Assembly (NCBI GenBank): GCA_001936135.1
Contig: CP012821.1
Span: 124,001 to 188,000, forward strand
Source: Saccharomycopsis fibuligera x Saccharomycopsis cf. fibuligera
Taxonomy: Eukaryota > Ascomycota > Saccharomycetes > Ascoideales > Saccharomycopsidaceae
Direction of reading: 5' to 3'
DNA length: 64,000 bases
Shown piece by piece: positions 20,504 through 32,947 of this stretch. A model generated the notes under the pieces. That model searched no databases and was not told the DNA's origin. It was given only the letters and a program-made list of their open reading frames with translations. How positions within the stretch are numbered: position 1 is the stretch's first letter; each line of letters begins with the position of its first letter. Made by a program: the position numbers and the translations under genes.

Positions 20504-21516
20504 ATGTCTGGTTCAGGTGCTTCAGGTAACAAATTCCGTATTTCTGTATGTCGTCTTTCACTGCTGTCTTGATCCCACAAGTCTGTGTTTTGCCATCTAT
20601 CTTCCCTTCCCAGTGTTCCATCCCAGCTGTCCGCCAAAAAAAAATTTTCTCGTGTGCACTCGAGAGATAGTCGAATCTCAATCACCACAATGTGCGAACG
20701 AAATGACTTATACCGAAACGAGGTTGCGCAACCTTACGGGGTGTTGCAATGTTCAAGAAAGAAAGAGGAAAAAAAAAAAAAAAAAAAAAAAAAAAGAAGA
20801 ACGAAAGAAAGAGGGAAGGAAAGATTTGTCACAATATCGCGAGTGGTGGTAGAACCATCCCAATACTAAGCTCACCTCGGGGCTCAGCGTTCGCAGTAAG
20901 CTGTTTTCAGGCAGACTGGAAACTGAAAGGAAGGGCAGGAACAGGTTAATCGAGCGCAGCGCCTGTTTCCAAACAGTCCGGTCTCGTCAGCACCCGGGGC
21001 CCCCAAAGGCATATCACGAACCCCAGGCGCAAAGCTGCCAAGTCTCGCCGGCCGTTGAGCAAGATAGACGCTGGTGGCAAAACACACTTCTTGTAGCTTT
21101 TCCGTCCGTACACTCTGACCCAACTTACTAACATCCTGCTTTAGCTCGGTTTGCCAGTCGGCGCAGTTTTAAACTGTTGTGACAACACTGGTGCTAGAAA
21201 CTTAAACGTCATTGCCGTTAAAGGTGCTGGTGCTAGATTGAACAGATTGCCAGCCGCCTCTTTGGGTGACATGGTCATCGCCACCGTCAAGAAAGGTAAG
21301 CCAGAATTGAGAAAGAAAGTCATGCAAGCCATCGTTGTCAGACAATCCAAGCCATGGAGAAGAAAGGACGGTGTCTACTTGTACTTCGAAGACAATGCTG
21401 GTGTCATTGTTAACCCAAAGGGTGAAATGAAAGGTTCTGCCATCACTGGTCCAGTCGGTAAAGAATGTGCTGACTTGTGGCCTCGTATTGCTTCTAACTC
21501 TGGTGTTGTTGTCTAA
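20504..21516 (+). CDS. RPL23: Cytosolic 60S ribosomal protein uL14
   Basis: Exons 20504-20545 and 21145-21516 give 137 residues, the family's length. Exon 1 encodes [14 protein letters not shown], the donor is GTATGT, the branch point is TACTAAC at 21126-21132 and the acceptor is TAG ending at 21144. The junction continues [10 protein letters not shown]. Family-diagnostic blocks include [47 protein letters not shown] and [18 protein letters not shown]. It sits at the subunit interface of the large subunit. The 599-nt intron is long, as usual for yeast ribosomal-protein genes, and includes a poly-A tract near 20769. Codon use is strongly biased (TTG, GGT, AGA), fitting high expression. Confidence 0.98.
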
Positions 21517-21916
21517 ATTTCTCGGTGGTTAAAAGCGTTTTAAAGTTTCAATAAAATTTTCATTTTCTACTTTTTTTTTAATGAACATCTTATTGTTTAA
21601 TGTATCATATGTCTAGACTCTTAAAGACCGTCGGCGGTCTTAGTAGGCGATTATATTGCTCAGCGATCCACAAATTGTAAATGCCCTTGAGTAGCTCTTT
21701 GTATGTATATAGATAACTGTGGGCCACCGTTGGTTATGAGACCGAGATGGGCGTCCGATGGCAGACTGCACCATGAAAGTCAAAAGGAAAAAAAAAAAAA
21801 AATATCAACATCAGAATGCCAAAAAGCGCAAACATCAAAAGTCTAATCATATATATATATATATACGGGCGCAGGCGCTTACCTCAACCAGCAATTATCA
21901 AGCCTCTAGCAAGCAA
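21517..21916. other. Intergenic region between RPL23 and PET112
   Basis: 400 bp with an AT-rich RPL23 3' flank and a TATATATATATA stretch at 21849-21865 shortly before the PET112 start. An upstream in-frame ATG at 21758 would add a Lys-rich, repeat-encoded extension and is less likely to be the start. Confidence 0.6.
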
Positions 21917-23599
21917 ATGCTAACCAAAGCAACAGCGGCAAAGCTTACCTGGCGGAGTTTCACCCGAAGCTTTTCCATTTCGTCCACCGTCCATAGCAAG
22001 TCAAAATCCAGGTCTGCTTCTTCGTCCCAGCTAACCACCGAATCGTTAGCCCAGTCGCAATTCAAATGCGGCTTGGAAATCCACTGCCAATTGAAAACCA
22101 CCAGAAAACTCTTCAGCAACACAGAGCACACATTCAATGAGTCCCCAAACTCTAGGGTCTCCTATTTCGACGCTGGGCTACCGGGATCGCAGCCAAAACT
22201 CAATCCCGAGGCCGTCTTGCTTGCCTTGATTGCCGGCGTGGCATTGAACGGCAACATCAACTACAAGTCCACCTTTGACAGAAAGCATTATTTCTACGGC
22301 GACCAGCCGTTGGGGTACCAGTTGACCCAGCACTACAACCCAATAAGTCACGGCGGCTGGCTCAGGCTCACGAAAAAGTTTGACGATATCGACCAGCAGG
22401 AGAAAATCATCCATTTTGACCAAATTCAAATCGAACAAGATACGGGCAAATCTGTCCATGTCGAGGATAATAGCAGCGGCATGTCGAGCGTCTTGGCCCC
22501 TAGCCAGCCGTTTGCGAAGATCGACCTCAACCGAGCCAACGTGCCATTGATCGAGGTAGTGACCTGCCCTGATTTCGAAGACCTCAAGCAAGTCAAGGCA
22601 TTTTTGAGGAAATTCCAGTCGTTGGTGAAATTCCTCAGTATCTCCACCGGCGATCTAGAGACCGGCGCAATGAGAGTCGACGTGAATGTGTCTGTGCACA
22701 ATGGACAGCGGGTAGAAATCAAAAACTTGTCCTCCAGCACTGCCGTCCTCGCTGCCATCAAGTACGAGTACCAGCGGCAACTACAGGAAATAGCTGCCGG
22801 AAAGCAAATAGCTCAGGAAACCAGAGGCTGGGACGGCGCAAAGACAACCAAGATCAGAAACAAGGAAACCGCAGTCGACTATCGCTACATGCCTGATCCA
22901 GAATTGTCGCCCATCCACCTTTCCAAAGAACTTGTGGCTGAAGTTAAGCAGAACTTTGTCCAGTCATTGCCTGATGACGTTATTGAAAAGCTCGTCGCCA
23001 AGCCGTTCGGCCTAAGAGTCAAGGACGCAAAGTTGCTAGTCAGCGACACGTACCCCGGGTTGCTCGAGTACTATCTCAGAGTGTTTCGCCATACTGCTGC
23101 CGCAGGGACAAAGTGCCCAGATGGCAAAGCGATATCAGCAAAAGTTCCCGGCAACTTAATTTTGCACGAGCTTATCGGCCAGCTAACCAAGCACGACTTG
23201 CAGTTCAGCCCCGAGATCATCCCTGTGTCCAAGCTCGTTGAGTTGATTGAGGCGATCCACATACAGCAAAAGCTAACCACCAGCAGCGGCAAGTTGCTCT
23301 TGTCGTACATGGTGGAGAACCACAACAGCGAGGAGATTCAAACCAAGCTGATTGACGCCCTTATTGACGAATTTGACCTCGCGACACCGCAGCAGATCGA
23401 CGGCGCATTGCAGGGCGAAATCGTCCAGCTATGCGAGGAGATCATGGCGCAGTTTCCGGAAATCGTGGCAAACTTGCGAAGCGGCCAAAAGTTGAACTCT
23501 TTGCAGTACTTGGTCGGACAGGCAATGAGGTCGACGCAGGGCAAGATCCCGCCAAAGGTTATTGAGGAGCAGTTCAAGAAGTCAATCGGAATGGAGTGA
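21917..23599 (+). CDS. PET112: Mitochondrial glutamyl-tRNA(Gln) amidotransferase subunit B
   Basis: 560 residues from the ATG at 21917. The N-terminus (MLTKATAAKLTWRSFTRSFS) is a basic, hydroxylated mitochondrial presequence. The GatB core begins at FKCGLEIHCQL and includes VSYFDAGLPGSQPKLN, FDRKHYFYGDQPLGYQLTQ (substrate-channel and metal region), EQDTGKSVH, DLNRANVPLIEVVTCPDF and DYRYMPDPELSPI. The C-terminal YqeY-like tail ends with GQAMRSTQGKIPP. With GatA and GatF it converts Glu-tRNA(Gln) to Gln-tRNA(Gln) in mitochondria. Length is near the yeast Pet112 protein. The frame is open farther upstream, but that part is Lys-rich and repeat-derived, so I chose the ATG preceding the presequence. 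Confidence 0.96.
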   Translation: MLTKATAAKLTWRSFTRSFSISSTVHSKSKSRSASSSQLTTESLAQSQFKCGLEIHCQLKTTRKLFSNTEHTFNESPNSRVSYFDAGLPGSQPKLNPEAVLLALIAGVALNGNINYKSTFDRKHYFYGDQPLGYQLTQHYNPISHGGWLRLTKKFDDIDQQEKIIHFDQIQIEQDTGKSVHVEDNSSGMSSVLAPSQPFAKIDLNRANVPLIEVVTCPDFEDLKQVKAFLRKFQSLVKFLSISTGDLETGAMRVDVNVSVHNGQRVEIKNLSSSTAVLAAIKYEYQRQLQEIAAGKQIAQETRGWDGAKTTKIRNKETAVDYRYMPDPELSPIHLSKELVAEVKQNFVQSLPDDVIEKLVAKPFGLRVKDAKLLVSDTYPGLLEYYLRVFRHTAAAGTKCPDGKAISAKVPGNLILHELIGQLTKHDLQFSPEIIPVSKLVELIEAIHIQQKLTTSSGKLLLSYMVENHNSEEIQTKLIDALIDEFDLATPQQIDGALQGEIVQLCEEIMAQFPEIVANLRSGQKLNSLQYLVGQAMRSTQGKIPPKVIEEQFKKSIGME

Positions 23600-24180
23600 T
23601 TGATGCCCTGCTTGCACTTGGCTTGTATATACAGATATCTATGCATTGATTGGACACTGTTTATATTTCTTTATTCGACTATATGTGCATATTGAGACAA
23701 AAAACCTGTTTTGGGGGGATTACTGGACCAAGGTGCTCGTCGTAGGCTTTGTAAGCTTTGTAAAGGGCTTTGCATCTACAATGCTAATCAGCTCAGCTCA
23801 TACAGTGCGCCCTAAGTGAAAGAAACATCTATCTCTTCCCGTCAATAATTCATTCAGGAAGTGTAGGCATAATAGAATTGATGTAAACGGAAGGTCTGGA
23901 GCCACTCATATTTCACAAGTAAGGCCAAAAGCCAAATTATCTACAAAGCTAATGATTCAAATGCTCCTCGCTGTGACGCTCTGATGTTCAGAAATTGATT
24001 CTGGTTACGGAGCGCATGTCATGCATGAAAGGCCCCACCAGCAGCAACTGAAATTAAAGCCGGAAGAAAAAGAAAAATAAAAAAAAGTTCTGGATGCTTA
24101 GAAGAGAAGGATGGCCGTATACTGGCTCCTTTTTCCAACTGTGCTGAGTATTCGCCAAAAAAGTATAAACGAACGCGAAA
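23600..24180. other. Intergenic region between PET112 and MAP2
   Basis: 580 bp without a supported gene. It contains PET112 3' flank and presumably the MAP2 promoter. Confidence 0.6.
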
Positions 24181-25584
<1,404 letters not shown>

Positions 25585-26045
25585 GTGAATGGATGTGAGC
25601 ATCAGTTCTGTATATAAATTCAGTAATATTACTATAGTATCGTTTATTGGCTTTATTTATAGTTTTCATTGACAGTATAGCTTTGGTATGTTGCGATAGT
25701 GCTGATGCAAAGTAGTGCGAATAGTGATTATAGTTGTGGCTATTATTTACATTTGTAATGCATTATGTAATATTCCTGGTTATGAGCCACGTACGTTAAC
25801 ATCATATGGTGTACGGGTGTTTTGTTTCTGTCTCTGTTTGCCAGGGAAGTCGCTTGTGCCGCGAATATTCTCCCGTTTCTGTTGTGCAAGTGTGTGTGTG
25901 CGCAGCAGAAACGCGAAACCGAGTAAATATCAAAACATCGCATCGCATCATCTCATCATCGATAATAATTGAACCGACAATTCTACTGCTGCGATCTTTC
26001 CAGTTTTATCCACTGGCCACAACAAATTTTTTGCCTGCAAACGAA
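25585..26045. other. Intergenic/5' leader before the CENP-B-like gene
   Basis: 460 bp. An ATG at 25806 is in frame with the downstream gene, but the encoded 80 residues (Cys/Val-rich, then Ile/Ser runs) look like translated leader. I see no separate gene. Confidence 0.55.
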
Positions 26046-29000
26046 ATGGATCAACAGCCCTTTGACTCAAACAATTTTGAGCAGTTTAGGCTCCATAACT
26101 TTGCCCAGTTCTCTCCTTTTTTGAGTCAACAACAACAACTGCAACAAAATCTGAGTCAGAACCAACATCTGAATCAAAGATCATCACAACGCGTCATTGA
26201 TGAGATCTCTACCAATTTAGAAGGGCTTCAGCCAATCCAAGGCGGCCAAGGGCATCATCCAGATAGCATTTTAGCTAAAGAACATGCTAAAGCAGCTAAT
26301 GTCGCTAATGTTGCTGCTAGGGAACAGTACCAGCATCAACATCATCACCACCATCAAAATCAACATCAGCAGCATCAATTGGATTCTATTGGCGCTAACG
26401 GAATCCCAAACTCTCTTGCAGGAGCATTGCCGGGGCAAGTTCAAGGACGAGGCTCATTTTCATTACCTGGTGGCCCTTCTGGGCTTAATGACACTGATGT
26501 TTCATTAGTATCGGCAGTAGCAACTGCAGCAACCGCTTCTCCTGAAGATTCCAAATTACCAAGAGCCACATTGCAGCAGAAAATCGATGTGCTTGATTGG
26601 TATCACGCAAGTGATAAGAAATCTCAACAACACACAGTCACCCATTTTCAACAGCTAAAAAAATTCGCAATTACCAAGTCATCATTTAATAGATGGCTTA
26701 AAGAAGAACCTAAACTTAGAAAAGAGTTCAAGAATTTGAGCTTCACTTATAGAAGTGTTTATAAGACTAAACCAAATTTGAAAAATCCCGAAACCAACCG
26801 AGCATTGGAGATCTTCTATGAACAAAACTTGTATGAAAAAAATATTGATCATGTTAGTGAGCGGATGTTGCTAAAGAAGTTTGAAAAATTTGCATTGATG
26901 TTTGATGCAAATTTCGATATCTCCAAAGCTAAAAGATCTAATGGATGGTTACATCATTTCAAAAGGAAAAACATTGGCAAAAAGAACCTCATTCTGAAAT
27001 TCTTCCTTGAGCAAGACCGCATTTTTTCAATCAAATTCTTGAATGCTGAAAAAGTTAGAATTAAAAATGCATTGAAGAATTACATCTTTCAAGATATCTA
27101 TCATTTTGATGAACTTAAAGTCACCTCTGATTTACCAGGGATAAAGCTTTTTGATGACAAAAAATTGAAAATTAGCGAATTGCTAGTTGGACTTTGCGTC
27201 AATGCTGATGGTAGTGATTTTAGAGATCCATTAATTATTGGTAAAGATAGTTATCAAAAAGATGTTAGATTGAAAAACGCATCCAATTATTATCAGCATC
27301 CTTCAGTTTCCATAACTACGGAAATTTTCCATGAATTTATCAGCAAATGGGATAAAGAAATAGAAAAACTGCAACCAACTAGAAAAATTTGTGTGCTTGT
27401 TGATACCCTTTATGCACATATCATTCCTACAGAAGAACTAAGACACATCGAATTAGTTTATTTCAGTCCAAATTTTATTTCTTATTTATCATACCCGAGT
27501 GAACTTTTCAACAAGAACGTTGCTAGTTTAACGGAAGTGATTCCAGATCCTCACAATAAAACTAATTTTAGCTTCATAACTAAAAACGTGGTGCTATTGA
27601 ATAGTAATGCGAGAAAATTGGGTAAGTTGGAAATTCAACCCATCAGTTTAGGTCTCTCAAGAATTTTTAAAAGTTATTTCAAACTCAACTTGTTTGAGTA
27701 TTACTTATCTCAATTGATTTGTTATGAAGGTGAATCAACTGATACAGTGGGAAATTTCTCTTCTTTTGCGTTGCAAAACGTGATTAATGCCGTAGAAGAA
27801 AGTGATTTGATTTACTTTATTAGTGAAGCTTGGGAAACACTCAAGTCCGAAAATGAGAAGTTTGAAAAGAACATTGAAAGAGCAGAAAATATTGAAGGAG
27901 CATTTGCGATGAATGCAGATGCTGCTGGTGCTACTACCACTGAACAAAATTTTGAAAAGTTTGGAAGAAAAAATATTGTTTCCAATTGTTTTAAAAACAG
28001 CGATATTCTACCATACTACAATCTTATCAATTTAACCTCAGATGTAAATTCTAACCCAATAAACCCAATAATTTTTTCCGATTATTCAAAAGAATTTAAA
28101 TTACTCCAAATCCTCAAAGTTTTTGAATTGAAAAATTTGATTAAATTGGAAAGAAGAAAACCATATTTGTCATTATCAAGAGCTCAACGGTCAGATTATT
28201 TGCCCTTAAAAATTGAAGATGTATTGTTTCCAAATGAAGAGTTTGTGCTCAATAAACACATGAGTGATGAAGAGATTGTGGAAATGGTTAAAGAAGAAAT
28301 GCGCAATTTTGATAGCATTCCAGATACTTCTACTTTGAATAACTCGGAAGGGCTGGCTAAAAAAGATCAATATGGCGGACAAAGTTTCATTGGTGCTACG
28401 ACTGATACTAGTGGTACTGAAACATTTGCATCCACTGACAACCCATTGCATCAAATTGGCATTGTGAACACCGACAAGTCAGACCAAACAGCAAGATCAA
28501 ATAATAACAGCGGTGCTGAAGTTGGTAGTACTCAAAATCAGCCACAAAATGGTAACGGCTTGCACACCATTGAAGTTGATGAATTGATTAAAATTTCTCG
28601 ACTTTTGAATAAAAACGTGAAAGGGTTCTTAAACTCCAACTCCAACGAATTTAGTAAATCAAATTACTATTTCAAGAATTTTTTGATTTCTTTTATATTG
28701 GAATCAAATGATTTTTTGCTTAATAGTAGTCAATTTGGTGATTTGAATAATGTTGAGCGTGATTTTGAAAAGTTCTTTGTTTCATTGAATAAGAAGTATG
28801 GCAGAAATAAGTCAAAACATCCATCGGCTAATGGTGGTGGTGCCTTGTCAGGGCCAATAGCAACAATAGCAACAGCAGCAGAGACAACAACTAGCACTGC
28901 TGGTGCAGAAGGATCAGCAAAGTTGGGAGGACCTGGACCACCAAATATAATGACTAATGATAATCAAAGTAGTATTAATGCTTCGGTGCTCAATGTTGAT

Positions 29001-29327
29001 ACACTTTTCGTTAGTCCAATCGGAGCAAAGAGAGTGAGCAGTAATACTGGTTCCAGTTCTAATTCTAACCCAGATGCTGCCCATGCTGGGCTTGATGCTG
29101 ACAGCGCTTTAAATGATAACAGTAGACAGCGAAATGACGAAAACTATGATGACGATGATGATGACGATGATGATGCTTTCGAAGACGCCGATGATGGAGG
29201 AAGTGGTGAAACGCGTCGTAAAAGACAAAACACTGGTCAACAAGACGACAGTAACGGTAACAATACTAATGATGGGCAGGTTGCAAAAAAGGGGAAGATT
29301 TCAAACATTATAAATTTCAGCCAATAA
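26046..29327 (+). CDS. CENP-B/Pdc2-like DNA-binding protein derived from a pogo-type transposase
   Basis: 1093 residues from the ATG at 26046. The Gln/His-rich N-terminus (about 20-135) precedes a CENP-B-type HTH pair. The first HTH (about 175-225) begins LPRATLQQKIDVLDWYH and contains TKSSFNRWLKEE. The second (about 245-320) contains RALEIFYEQ and SNGWLHHFKRKN. Next comes a DDE_1-like domain (about 330-500): YHFDELKV, LCVNADGSDFRDPLIIGK, then CVLVDTLYAHIIPTEELRHIELVYFSPN, matching the transposase blocks with two acidic positions retained. The C-terminus is disordered with an acidic Asp run (about 1035-1050). S. pombe Abp1/Cbh proteins and yeast Pdc2, a regulator of pyruvate decarboxylase and thiamine genes, share this architecture. 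Which orthologue this is remains open. Confidence 0.75.
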   Translation: MDQQPFDSNNFEQFRLHNFAQFSPFLSQQQQLQQNLSQNQHLNQRSSQRVIDEISTNLEGLQPIQGGQGHHPDSILAKEHAKAANVANVAAREQYQHQHHHHHQNQHQQHQLDSIGANGIPNSLAGALPGQVQGRGSFSLPGGPSGLNDTDVSLVSAVATAATASPEDSKLPRATLQQKIDVLDWYHASDKKSQQHTVTHFQQLKKFAITKSSFNRWLKEEPKLRKEFKNLSFTYRSVYKTKPNLKNPETNRALEIFYEQNLYEKNIDHVSERMLLKKFEKFALMFDANFDISKAKRSNGWLHHFKRKNIGKKNLILKFFLEQDRIFSIKFLNAEKVRIKNALKNYIFQDIYHFDELKVTSDLPGIKLFDDKKLKISELLVGLCVNADGSDFRDPLIIGKDSYQKDVRLKNASNYYQHPSVSITTEIFHEFISKWDKEIEKLQPTRKICVLVDTLYAHIIPTEELRHIELVYFSPNFISYLSYPSELFNKNVASLTEVIPDPHNKTNFSFITKNVVLLNSNARKLGKLEIQPISLGLSRIFKSYFKLNLFEYYLSQLICYEGESTDTVGNFSSFALQNVINAVEESDLIYFISEAWETLKSENEKFEKNIERAENIEGAFAMNADAAGATTTEQNFEKFGRKNIVSNCFKNSDILPYYNLINLTSDVNSNPINPIIFSDYSKEFKLLQILKVFELKNLIKLERRKPYLSLSRAQRSDYLPLKIEDVLFPNEEFVLNKHMSDEEIVEMVKEEMRNFDSIPDTSTLNNSEGLAKKDQYGGQSFIGATTDTSGTETFASTDNPLHQIGIVNTDKSDQTARSNNNSGAEVGSTQNQPQNGNGLHTIEVDELIKISRLLNKNVKGFLNSNSNEFSKSNYYFKNFLISFILESNDFLLNSSQFGDLNNVERDFEKFFVSLNKKYGRNKSKHPSANGGGALSGPIATIATAAETTTSTAGAEGSAKLGGPGPPNIMTNDNQSSINASVLNVDTLFVSPIGAKRVSSNTGSSSNSNPDAAHAGLDADSALNDNSRQRNDENYDDDDDDDDDAFEDADDGGSGETRRKRQNTGQQDDSNGNNTNDGQVAKKGKISNIINFSQ

Positions 29328-29819
29328 TGACGTGTATATTATTGCTTCTCTTGGTTTTATTCTGTTTTAATGTTTTTCACAGACTCTTGATACATTATCT
29401 GTACTTCTACATTGGGTAGAAGTTGTTTTTTTTTTGTTTGTTAATTTTTATTTGTTTTGTTTTATTTTTGTGGGACTTTTGAATTGTATAATATTTATTT
29501 TTTACTTTTTAGTATTGTTTTATGTCTCTATTCTGTATATTACGAACAGTTGTTTTCAAACGTTAGTTCATTTTTTACCGCATACTGTAAAAATGCACCG
29601 TTAGAAGGTTTATACCAACATAGTCAATTGCATTATTCGGTCAACTAAAAGATGCCATGTACGGTTAAAAAGTTTTACCTGTTAAAAAAATATATTACTA
29701 ATGTACACAACCTAAAATAGATTAGATAGAAAATTAAACATAACCCATACCAAATCTAGAAATTACAAAAAAACAGAATCTGGATAAAATAAACAAAAAT
29801 GAGAGCGTGAGGAAAAAAC
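29328..29819. other. Convergent intergenic region before the H2B stop
   Basis: 490 bp of T-rich then A-rich DNA with 3' ends of two convergent genes. Nothing else is recognisable. Confidence 0.6.
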
Positions 29820-30218
29820 TTAAGCAGCAGAAGAGTACTTGGTGACAGCACGAGTACCTTCGGAAACAGCGTGCTTGGCCAATTCACCAGGCAAGATCAA
29901 TCTGACAGCAGTCTGGATTTCTCTAGCAGAGATGGTAGACTTTCTGTTGTAAGCAGCCAACTTGGAAGCTTCAGAAGCGATTCTTTCAAAGATGTCATTA
30001 ACAAAGGAGTTCATGATAGAAATAGCCTTCTTGGAGATACCAGTATCTGGGTGGGTTTGTTTCAACACTTTGTAGATGTAAGTGTTGTATGATTCTTTTC
30101 TGGCCTTGTACTTCTTCTTGCCGGCATCGGATGGAGCGGCGGCGGTCTTCTTAGCGGCAGCAGGCTTCTTGGAAGCTGGGGCCTTGGAGGCTGGTTTCTT
30201 TTCTGCTTTTGGGGCCAT
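29820..30218 (-). CDS. HTB1: Histone H2B
   Basis: 132 residues. The basic Ala/Lys/Pro tail (1-38) is followed by the histone fold from [18 protein letters not shown], with [26 protein letters not shown] and [38 protein letters not shown]. The conserved ubiquitylated lysine is in AVTKYSS. Codon use is that of a highly expressed gene. It is divergently paired with H2A, with 518 bp between start codons. Confidence 0.99.
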   Translation of the reverse strand: MAPKAEKKPASKAPASKKPAAAKKTAAAPSDAGKKKYKARKESYNTYIYKVLKQTHPDTGISKKAISIMNSFVNDIFERIASEASKLAAYNRKSTISAREIQTAVRLILPGELAKHAVSEGTRAVTKYSSAA

Positions 30219-30736
30219 TGTTATGGTTGTTATAGATAGTTAACTAAGTGATATATTTGAATACTCGGAAAATGATAGTAAAATACCAAAGGCAAGAAAT
30301 AAATAAAAACTTTTAACGCGTCTTGTTTTGCGACGAGAAGGAATTGCACGAACTTAAATAGCCACTGAGACTTTAACTCTATCTAAGATCTGTATCTGTC
30401 TGCAATTGTCACTGTTATTGAACTACAGCGCACTGCTGTAGGTATTGGCACACCGGATGCTGTTGCCTGCGCAAGGATTTTCTCAGCGGCGTGCCCGGCC
30501 CTCAGTATGATGTATGCGTAGGTTATGGCACCCTCTGCGAAGCCCATGGCACAAGTGCCAGTGATGTGCTATCCACTTCACAGCACAACAGTGGGATACT
30601 TAAGTCATCTCCTTTGCTGCCCATAATGGCTAATTGGATCCAATGTCTTTCTGCTTGTATCTAATTTACTTTACACTTAGTGTTCTTTAAACTCTTCTTT
30701 AATAACTTTTCTATATCAAATTATACAATAATTACA
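30219..30736. promoter_or_regulatory. Divergent H2A/H2B promoter
   Basis: The 518 bp between two divergent histone starts presumably coordinate S-phase expression of the pair, as in other yeasts. I could not assign a clear Spt10-type element by eye. Confidence 0.7.
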
Positions 30737-31132
30737 ATGTCCGGTGGTAAAGGTGGTAAAGCAGGTTCTGCTCAAAAAGCTTCCCAAACCAGATCTGCTA
30801 AAGCTGGTTTGACCTTCCCAGTTGGTAGAGTCCACAGACTCTTGAGAAAAGGTAACTATGCTCAAAGAGTTGGTTCTGGTGCCCCAGTGTACTTGACTGC
30901 TGTCTTGGAGTACTTGGCTGCTGAAATCTTGGAATTGGCCGGTAACGCCGCCAGAGACAACAAGAAGACCAGAATCATCCCAAGACACTTGCAATTGGCC
31001 ATCAGAAACGATGAAGAATTGAACAAGTTGTTGGGCCATGTCACCATTGCTGAAGGTGGTGTGTTGCCAAACATTCACCAAACTTTGTTGCCAAAGAAGA
31101 CTACCAAGCCAAAGGCTTCTCAAGAATTATAA
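30737..31132 (+). CDS. HTA1: Histone H2A with C-terminal SQ motif
   Basis: 131 residues from the ATG at 30737 ([20 protein letters not shown]). The histone fold includes [40 protein letters not shown] and [20 protein letters not shown]. The tail ends KASQEL: the SQE serine is the site phosphorylated by Tel1/Mec1 after DNA breaks, and TEL1 is encoded 10 kb away. The in-frame extension upstream of 30737 lacks histone similarity and is leader. Confidence 0.99.
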   Translation: MSGGKGGKAGSAQKASQTRSAKAGLTFPVGRVHRLLRKGNYAQRVGSGAPVYLTAVLEYLAAEILELAGNAARDNKKTRIIPRHLQLAIRNDEELNKLLGHVTIAEGGVLPNIHQTLLPKKTTKPKASQEL

Positions 31133-31622
31133 ATTGCTGCGTGACTTTTCATCATTATTCATTCATCATTTTATATGTTGGTTTTTCTCTTTCGGTATAG
31201 TTTTTTAGCATCCTTTTTTTGACGGGTGCAGTGTACAATAGATTCTTGGGGGTATTTATAGTTTAATTTTATATTTTTCAATCGTTAAGCCTTTTTTATG
31301 TTAATATTATCGCGTAATAATCCATTATCCTAAAGGTACTGATCAATAATGATAACTGGTGAGCATATTCAGAGCATAGGATTTCATTTTTGCATGTTTA
31401 TTGTCTCTGCAGGCACTGTTAACCAAAATACATATACCGTTTGTTATATAGAGTCACTTGCATATCACGTGCAGAATGAAAATTGCGAGAAACAGCGATT
31501 TGTAGTCGTCTCAATTGTGAAAAATTTAATGATTGTAATTAACAGTGCACCAAATCAGCATCCAGAGTTGGCCTCACCTATCTTATATATACCCTTCAAG
31601 TCATAACCACAACACCTACTCC
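31133..31622. other. Intergenic region with MRP21 promoter
   Basis: 490 bp. It contains an ATCACGTG E-box (CACGTG 31466-31471) and a TATATATA stretch at about 31585, just before the MRP21 start. No gene is supported. Confidence 0.6.
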
Positions 31623-32138
31623 ATGTTCAGCTCTGTCTTCAGAAAGAACTGTGCCGGCATATATAGCCGTTGTGCTAGATTCTACTCTTCCAGCAATAAT
31701 AGCAGCACCTCCAACACCATAATCAACTTGTTGAAATCCAATGCCAAGTCAACAGAAAAATTTAACAATAACTCATTGAAAGACATGGTGTCTGCTCACG
31801 AACTTGTTTCCAGGGCAGCAAAGCCAAGATTTGAAATTGATATTTTCACCACTATCAATGATTTGAAACGTCAAGCTGGTAATATTCCTTCTGCCGATCC
31901 AAAAAGTTCCTTGTCAGTGAAAGTAAGAAGTCCAGAGACTCTCGGTCTTAGTTTGAAGAACTTGCAGAGGCTCGTTGCTAGAAACAGAATTGCTGTGGAC
32001 TTAAGAGAACAAAGATACTACGTTAGACCAGGTAGAAAGAAGCGTTTGGAAAGAGCACAAAAACACAGACAATTATTCAAACAAGGGTTCAAGAGATTGC
32101 TTGGTGTGGTTAAGGATGCTAAAAGAAAAGGTTACTAA
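31623..32138 (+). CDS. MRP21: Mitochondrial small-subunit ribosomal protein bS21m
   Basis: 171 residues from the ATG at 31623. The N-terminus (MFSSVFRKNCAGIYSRCARFYSSS) is a typical mitochondrial targeting peptide. The C-terminal half has the bS21 pattern: NLQRLVARNRIAVDLREQRYYVRPGRKKRLERAQKHRQLF, a basic helix pair that binds the 3' region of small-subunit rRNA. Length is close to yeast Mrp21. Upstream in-frame codons do not look like protein and overlap the TATA region. Confidence 0.9.
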   Translation: MFSSVFRKNCAGIYSRCARFYSSSNNSSTSNTIINLLKSNAKSTEKFNNNSLKDMVSAHELVSRAAKPRFEIDIFTTINDLKRQAGNIPSADPKSSLSVKVRSPETLGLSLKNLQRLVARNRIAVDLREQRYYVRPGRKKRLERAQKHRQLFKQGFKRLLGVVKDAKRKGY

Positions 32139-32947
32139 GAGATCTATGGTTTTTTGTGTTGCTGTACTATTTTGTTTTCATTTTTATTATAATTTCATCC
32201 CCTCTGTAAATATTTAAGTTCAGGTTTATATGATGCTTGTCTTATGTTGCAATCTGCATGTATTTTTTTTTGTCTTAGTCTTATTTGTAACTTTATGTTA
32301 TTTTTCATGTTAGACATTCAAATCTGCTTTTTTAGTTTTTCAATCTATTGGGGGGCCTCGAATTCTATGAAGTACTATTATTTCGATGCTCAGAGCGTGC
32401 TATTCACAGCAGGCTGAAACCATTAGCTTCTATACTCAGCGTAAATCATAGTCCCTCGAAATTATCAGAACATTGTCAGTGCTATTTTTAACAGCAATTT
32501 AGAAATGCCACTCACAGCATGAATTCAAAATAATTGCTTAGGCAATGTGTTCTGTATATCAATATAAGCAGGCATGAATATATATTGGCGAAGACAAAAG
32601 TTAGGCTGAGCAGGTTTATTTACAAAGAAAAGTTGAGGAAGCTGGAAAAACCATAACTAATGAAACAACTGTTAATTTACAATACATTTATTGCAATACT
32701 CTAACTATCCTTTTGATTAATTGGTAATACACTCTGTTTTAAGTTCATGTTGAAATGATGATGCATGGTGACGCACAACTATGTGATGGGCAAGTAAGAA
32801 AGAAAAAAAAATTTTTTGCTGCTGAAAAGTTCAATATCATGCTCGCGTAAATTGACAGGATTATATATAAACCACAAGCAATTACTTCTCTCCACCATAG
32901 AAAGTAAATAAATAATCAACAAATACGTAAATCAAACCCAAAAAATA
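32139..32947. other. Intergenic region between MRP21 and YVH1
   Basis: About 810 bp, AT-rich, with no supported gene. A TATATAA stretch near 32864 is probably the YVH1 core promoter. Confidence 0.6.

Noticed and set aside
21758-21916. Upstream ATG for PET112
   Set aside because: It would place a Lys-rich and TATATA-encoded stretch before a clear mitochondrial presequence that begins with its own Met.
25806-26045. In-frame ATG extension of the CENP-B-like gene by 80 codons
   Set aside because: The extension is Cys/Val- and Ile/Ser-rich without resemblance to protein families, and reads like translated leader. The ATG at 26046 fits the protein composition better.
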